From contig JAITTR010000093.1 in the NCBI GenBank assembly GCA_031286725.1, positions 1 through 8,627 on the forward strand: 8,627 nt of DNA, given 5' to 3'. The notes beneath the pieces are model-generated. The model searched no databases, was not told where the DNA came from, and was given only the letters and a program-made list of their open reading frames with translations. The position numbers were made by a program, and so were the translations under genes. This document shows positions 5,928 through 8,627 of the stretch, piece after piece (position 1 is the stretch's first letter; every line of letters starts with the position of its first letter). The stretch is from Holosporales bacterium. Its GTDB lineage: Bacteria; Pseudomonadota; Alphaproteobacteria; RUG11792.

Positions 5928-6029
5928 TTCTTAGAGCGAAAGAAAAAACTAATTCACGAATCGATTTGTCAAAGCGCAAAGCAAGCTAATCTTGATAAAT
6001 CTTCAGGGCGAATATTAACGATAGGGTGA
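5928..6029 (+). repeat. palindromic dispersed repeat, copy 2
   Basis: GATTTGTCAA (5963-5972) pairs with TTGATAAATC (5992-6001) with one G-T pair, around a loop that is shorter and different from copy 1. It is followed by TTCAGGGCGAATATT. It is the reverse orientation of copy 1: the complement gives the shared core CGCCCTGAAGATTT. Upstream similarity reaches back to about 5928 (GAGCGAAAGAAAAAACTAA, compared with the complement of 3391-3440). Read on the plus strand, one frame gives SICQ, then NLDKSSGRILTIG and a stop at 6027-6029, similar to the peptide frame of copy 1. The second, GGGCGGATATGG-type stem is lost here. The element sits between the exported-protein promoter and the rne promoter region. 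Confidence 0.7.
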
Positions 6030-6035
6030 AAAAAC

Positions 6036-6065
6036 TTGGCGATACCTATAACTTTGCGCTAATAT
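6036..6065 (+). promoter_or_regulatory. candidate rne promoter
   Basis: TTGGCG (6036-6041) and TAATAT (6060-6065) are spaced 18 bases apart. A start just downstream would give a leader of about 90 bases carrying the hairpin at 6074-6091. TATAAC at 6047-6052 is another possible -10, but it lacks a good -35. Moderate to weak support. Confidence 0.35.
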
Positions 6066-6073
6066 AAAAATAA

Positions 6074-6091
6074 GATTTGTTCCTACAAATC
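6074..6091 (+). promoter_or_regulatory. hairpin in rne leader
   Basis: A perfect 7-base stem, GATTTGT TCCT ACAAATC, lies 70 bases before the rne start. A smaller CGCT/AGCG stem follows at 6128-6138. RNase E in E. coli controls its own mRNA through hairpins in the leader, so this is a reasonable candidate for a similar role, by analogy only. The arms repeat the GATTTGT word of the dispersed palindrome nearby. Confidence 0.4.
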
Positions 6092-6161
6092 GGCAGATAA
6101 ATTTATAAAGATAATATTTAGCCGCTTCGCTTAAAGCGCTAATACTTTGAGGTTTTTAATT

Positions 6162-7958
6162 ATGGCTAGCAAATTACTAATTGACGCACATTACGATGAC
6201 GAAACAAGAATAGCGATAATAGACGATAAAGGAAAGCTAGAAAGCTTCGAGTCTGAGCATATGGGGAGAAAGTTAATAAAAGGGAATATTTACCTCGCAA
6301 AAATTATTAGAATAGAACCCTCGATTCAAGCGGCTTTCATAGACTATGGCGACAACAAGCATGGATTCTTGCCGTTTTCGGAAATTCATCACGATTATTT
6401 TAATAAAAACATAGTGAAATCTACCGAGACTGAAAACCTCGCGTTAGAGGCCGATGGCAAAAAGAAGCATGCTCAAAATTACAAAATTCAGGAAGTTATT
6501 GCTTTGAATCAAATTGTGTTAGTCCAAGCTCAAAAAGAAACTCGCGGAAATAAGTGCGCTTATTTTTCAACCTATATAAGCATTCCCGGCCGATATTGCG
6601 TTTTAGTTCCCAATCCCGCGGGAACCATAAATAAAGGGGTTTCTAAAAAAATCTCATCAGACGAAAAAGATAGATTAAGAGAAATTATATCTTCCTTAGA
6701 TATTCCCGAGGGAATGGGGTGCATAATAAGAACGGCAGGAGAAAATAGAACGAAACAAGAAATCAAAAGAGATTTCGAATATCTCATAAGGTTTTGGAAC
6801 GAAATTAGAGAATCAATTGCGTCTTCAATAGCTCCGACGCTAATACACGAGGAAGGCAATATAATAAAGAGAACTATTCGAGATCTTTATAAAAGAAATT
6901 CAGATAAGATTCTTGTGCAAGGCCAATCCGCTTATAAAGAAGCGAGATCTTTTATGAAAACGTTTACTCCAAGCCACGTTAAAAAAGTAGAGTTATATAA
7001 AAACAATGAAACCAATATTTTTCAAAAATATGGCGTTGAGGAAAAGATAAGCGAGATCCTAAATCCCATTGTAACTTTGCCTTCAGGAGGAACTATTGTA
7101 ATCAACCCTACAGAAGCTTTAACCGCAATTGACGTTAACTCTGGAAAATCAAAAACTGAAAGAGCCATAGAAGACACGGCGTTAAAAACCAATTCAGAAG
7201 CCGCATACGAAATAGCAAGACAATTAAAATTACGCGATATTGCGGGAATTATAGTAATAGATTTTATAGATATGATTGAGCGAAGTTCTGTTTCTAAAGT
7301 TGAAAAAGCTTTTAAAGACGCTATAAAAGACGATTCCTCGAGTTTACAAATCGGGAGAATTTCTCAATTCGGTCTTTTGGAAATATCGCGTCAGCGATTG
7401 CGACCAAGTTTGTCAGATTCGACTTTTGTCGCGTGCCAGCATTGCTTGGGCTCTGGAAAAGTATTCTCAGACGAAAGCTCTGCTTTGTCGATAATAAGAA
7501 AAATAGAAAACTTCTTAATTGACAACAAGCCAAAGTCTATTCTTGTCGAAGTCGCAAGCGGAGTAGACTTATTTATTCTTAACTCGAAGAGAAAATTAAT
7601 CTCCAATATGGAGGAGACTTATAAAACGGGTATAGAAATAGTGGGGAATCCTGCGTTTTCTTCCCATGAGTGTAATTTTACCGTTAAGGAATGCCTATTG
7701 AAAAATTTTGACGAAGAAAAGATTTCGGAGAATATTACCGAAGAGAAAAAGTATCCTAACAAACCAAAGAAAAATATTAAAAAACAAGTTTATTCGAAGA
7801 ATTCAAAAAGTAAAAATACAAAATCTTCGGAATTGCAGAATAAAACTAATATAAACAAACAAATCCCAACAGAAACATCAAAATCCGAAACTCCTGAAGT
7901 TGCTTCTCAACCCGAGAAGCAAAAATCCGGTTGGCTAAAAAAGATCTTGGGGAAATAA
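6162..7958 (+). CDS. rne: ribonuclease E/G family endoribonuclease (RNase E)
   Basis: The single-strand endoribonuclease that starts mRNA decay and matures rRNA and tRNA, usually as the scaffold of the degradosome. The chosen ATG (6162) has GAGG (6149-6152) 9 bases upstream and gives MASKLLIDAHYDDETRIAI, the normal alphaproteobacterial beginning. A TTG five codons earlier overlaps the ribosome site and is less likely. In this numbering (598 residues), the S1 region spans about 35-125 with GNIYLAK and a basic insert. The 5'-sensor RT is at 190-191 (IIRTAGENRTKQE). The catalytic metal ligands are D324 and N326 (TAIDVNSG) and D367 (IVIDFIDM), followed by FGLLEISRQRLRPSL. The Zn-link Cys pair is C425/C428 (CQHCLGSG). 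The tail from about 506 is Lys/Asn/Ser/Glu-rich and only about 90 residues long, shorter than most alphaproteobacterial RNase E tails. It ends SGWLKKILGK. Confidence 0.96.
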   Translation: MASKLLIDAHYDDETRIAIIDDKGKLESFESEHMGRKLIKGNIYLAKIIRIEPSIQAAFIDYGDNKHGFLPFSEIHHDYFNKNIVKSTETENLALEADGKKKHAQNYKIQEVIALNQIVLVQAQKETRGNKCAYFSTYISIPGRYCVLVPNPAGTINKGVSKKISSDEKDRLREIISSLDIPEGMGCIIRTAGENRTKQEIKRDFEYLIRFWNEIRESIASSIAPTLIHEEGNIIKRTIRDLYKRNSDKILVQGQSAYKEARSFMKTFTPSHVKKVELYKNNETNIFQKYGVEEKISEILNPIVTLPSGGTIVINPTEALTAIDVNSGKSKTERAIEDTALKTNSEAAYEIARQLKLRDIAGIIVIDFIDMIERSSVSKVEKAFKDAIKDDSSSLQIGRISQFGLLEISRQRLRPSLSDSTFVACQHCLGSGKVFSDESSALSIIRKIENFLIDNKPKSILVEVASGVDLFILNSKRKLISNMEETYKTGIEIVGNPAFSSHECNFTVKECLLKNFDEEKISENITEEKKYPNKPKKNIKKQVYSKNSKSKNTKSSELQNKTNINKQIPTETSKSETPEVASQPEKQKSGWLKKILGK

Positions 7959-7971
7959 CGATATTATCTTT

Positions 7972-8112
7972 CTAATGGGATACCCATATCCGCCCGAGAG
8001 ATTTGTCAATGTCCTCCCGCATTTTGCTCTTTCTTATTAAATTAGGTTTAAAAAGAGTTCTCTTGAGATTATTCAAGAGAGATAACATTTGGCTTAGTAA
8101 GCACGCGGACAT
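7972..8112 (-). CDS. possible 46-residue ORF overlapping repeat copy 3
   Basis: An ATG at 8110-8112 is preceded by GGGGGAGG (8119-8126) at 6 bases, an excellent ribosome binding site. The frame runs 46 codons to TAG at 7972-7974. It begins MSACLLSQMLSLLNNLKRT, and its end (DIDKSLGRIWVSH) is read from repeat copy 3. Against it: a terminator-like hairpin lies inside the frame (8049-8080), the peptide resembles no family, and the end is repeat-derived. It may be a chance ORF or the 5' remnant of a gene interrupted by the repeat. Confidence 0.2.
   Translation of the reverse strand: MSACLLSQMLSLLNNLKRTLFKPNLIRKSKMREDIDKSLGRIWVSH
7975..8033 (-). repeat. palindromic dispersed repeat, copy 3 (degenerate)
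   Basis: CCATATCCGCCC, then GAGAGATTTGTCAATGTCC (from 7984) matches copy 1 from 3327 in the same orientation, and the following GCATTTTGCTC resembles the GC-rich loop of copy 1. The right arm of the main stem is missing, and the left arm of the GGGCGGATATGG stem is replaced by a small ATGGG ATA CCCAT hairpin (7975-7987). The minus-strand peptide frame DIDKSLGRIW is still readable. It starts 17 bases after the rne stop, so it will lie in the 3' end of the rne transcript. Confidence 0.65.
8049..8080 (-). terminator. possible intrinsic terminator for the decayed right-edge gene
   Basis: TCTCTTGA (8059-8066) and TCAAGAGA (8073-8080) form an 8-base stem with a 6-base loop. On the minus strand the stem is followed by ACTCTTTTT. 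It lies about 90 bases after the stop at 8172-8174. The T-run begins a few bases late, so strength is uncertain. On the plus strand the same hairpin would fall downstream of rne, but without a T-tract. Confidence 0.45.
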
Positions 8113-8171
8113 TTTATGCCTCCCCCAATTTATGTCTATATCCAAAAGGAAATATATGAGGTTCAGAAAAT

Positions 8172-8627
8172 TTACTCTAATCGTTTGATTATGTCCTCAA
8201 TATACCTCTTGAACCTTCTAGTATCTCCCTGAAACTTTTTAAGAAAATATTTCAATGCTGAAAGTTTCACAACAGAACTATTTTCAACATTAGTATTGCA
8301 CAAAACCTTGAATATCGTTGCATCCAGAGTAAAATGGGGGACAGATTCTAGTTCTTAGTAATGCTCTGCTTTTGATTAATTTATAGCAAACTTTATCAAA
8401 AAGTTTTGAAAACCCTCAACTTATCGTATCTCTTACTATAATAAGAATCAGCTTTGTCCCCTCGCAACTTATCCTTTGAAATAGTTTCATAAACAGAAAG
8501 CTATGAAAATAACTTCACGCTTAGTTTGAAGAACTCTAATTTCCTATTGCCATACAATCTTCTTCGAGGACAAAACAAACTACTCTTTTCCCAACCAAAT
8601 TAGTTTATACAGACGGCTAACTTCTCG
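8172..8627 (-). pseudogene. decayed gene of unknown function, C-terminal part, cut by window edge
   Basis: Minus-strand coding remains can be joined by undoing two one-base changes. From the right edge the frame reads EKLAVCIN, a stop (8600-8602), FGWEKSSLFCPRRRLYGN, RKLEFFKLSVKLFS, a stop (8501-8503), LSVYETISKDKLRGDKADS, YYSKRYDKLRVFKTF. Removing one T from a T5 run (8398-8402) continues it as DKVCYKLIKSRALLRTRIC. Removing one C from a C5 run (8336-8340) continues it as PHFTLDATIFKVLCNTNV, ENSSVVKLSALKYFLKKF, QGDTRRFKRYIEDIIKRLE and TAA at 8172-8174. The basic, helical-looking sequence resembles no family I recognise. The last 60 codons are open. Two stops and two shifts argue for decay, though homopolymer sequencing error could explain the shifts. 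Confidence 0.5.

Noticed and set aside
6147..6161. TTG start for rne giving five extra residues
   Set aside because: The TTG overlaps the GAGG ribosome site, and homologs begin at the MASK/MANK-type Met encoded at 6162.
6572..7606. Minus-strand ORFs inside rne
   Set aside because: They overlap the catalytic and Zn-link regions of RNase E and show no protein-like features.
8003..8188. Plus-strand 61-codon ORF after rne
   Set aside because: It starts with TTG inside repeat copy 3, has no ribosome site, and overlaps the terminator-like hairpin and the end of the minus-strand remnant.
8330..8352. ATGGGGGACAGATTCTA word resembling sequences often seen near REP-associated transposases
   Set aside because: No inverted partner or Y1-type transposase motif was found nearby, and the word falls inside the repaired reading frame of the right-edge pseudogene.

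Overview
The window is AT-rich and carries a typical Gram-negative gene set whose proteins look alphaproteobacterial. UppS ends in a KRKRTYGK-type tail like that of Rickettsia, BamD and RNase E have alphaproteobacterial character, and the order uppS-cdsA-dxr is the one usual in that class. Small proteins, a decayed insertion sequence, a decayed gene at the right edge and dispersed palindromic repeats suggest a host-associated, Rickettsiales/Holosporales-like lineage. That placement is inference from protein character. A dxr gene means the MEP isoprenoid pathway is at least partly encoded.

Left third (1-3148, minus strand): a tightly packed unit reads dnaB, uppS, cdsA, dxr. dnaB and uppS are separated by 7 bases, uppS and cdsA overlap by 11, and cdsA and dxr share an ATGA overlap. 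dxr runs off the left edge. The last three genes make isoprenoid precursors (Dxr), the undecaprenyl carrier (UppS) and CDP-diacylglycerol (CdsA), so this is an envelope-lipid block with the replicative helicase gene upstream. UppS has lost several residues that normally bind the allylic pyrophosphate.

Middle (3149-5290): the dnaB/bamD divergent gap holds copy 1 of a palindromic repeat. bamD (plus strand) encodes a lipoprotein of the outer-membrane assembly machine. Starting 17 bases after bamD is an IS1-family element (4333-5098) with matching ends and an imperfect 8-base target duplication. Its transposase is broken by stops and frameshifts.

Right half (5245-8627): a small unrecognised exported protein with internal repeats (5291-5788, minus) has its own promoter-like site, strong ribosome binding site and intrinsic terminator. 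It is followed by repeat copy 2, then a leader with a hairpin, then rne (6162-7958, plus), which encodes an RNase E with a short basic tail ending in a GW-containing peptide. Repeat copy 3 lies directly after rne. The window ends in a decayed minus-strand gene of unknown function whose two frameshifts both fall in five-base homopolymers.

No tRNA, rRNA or CRISPR array was seen. The most unusual items are the three-copy palindromic repeat, the repeat-containing exported protein and the altered UppS active site.
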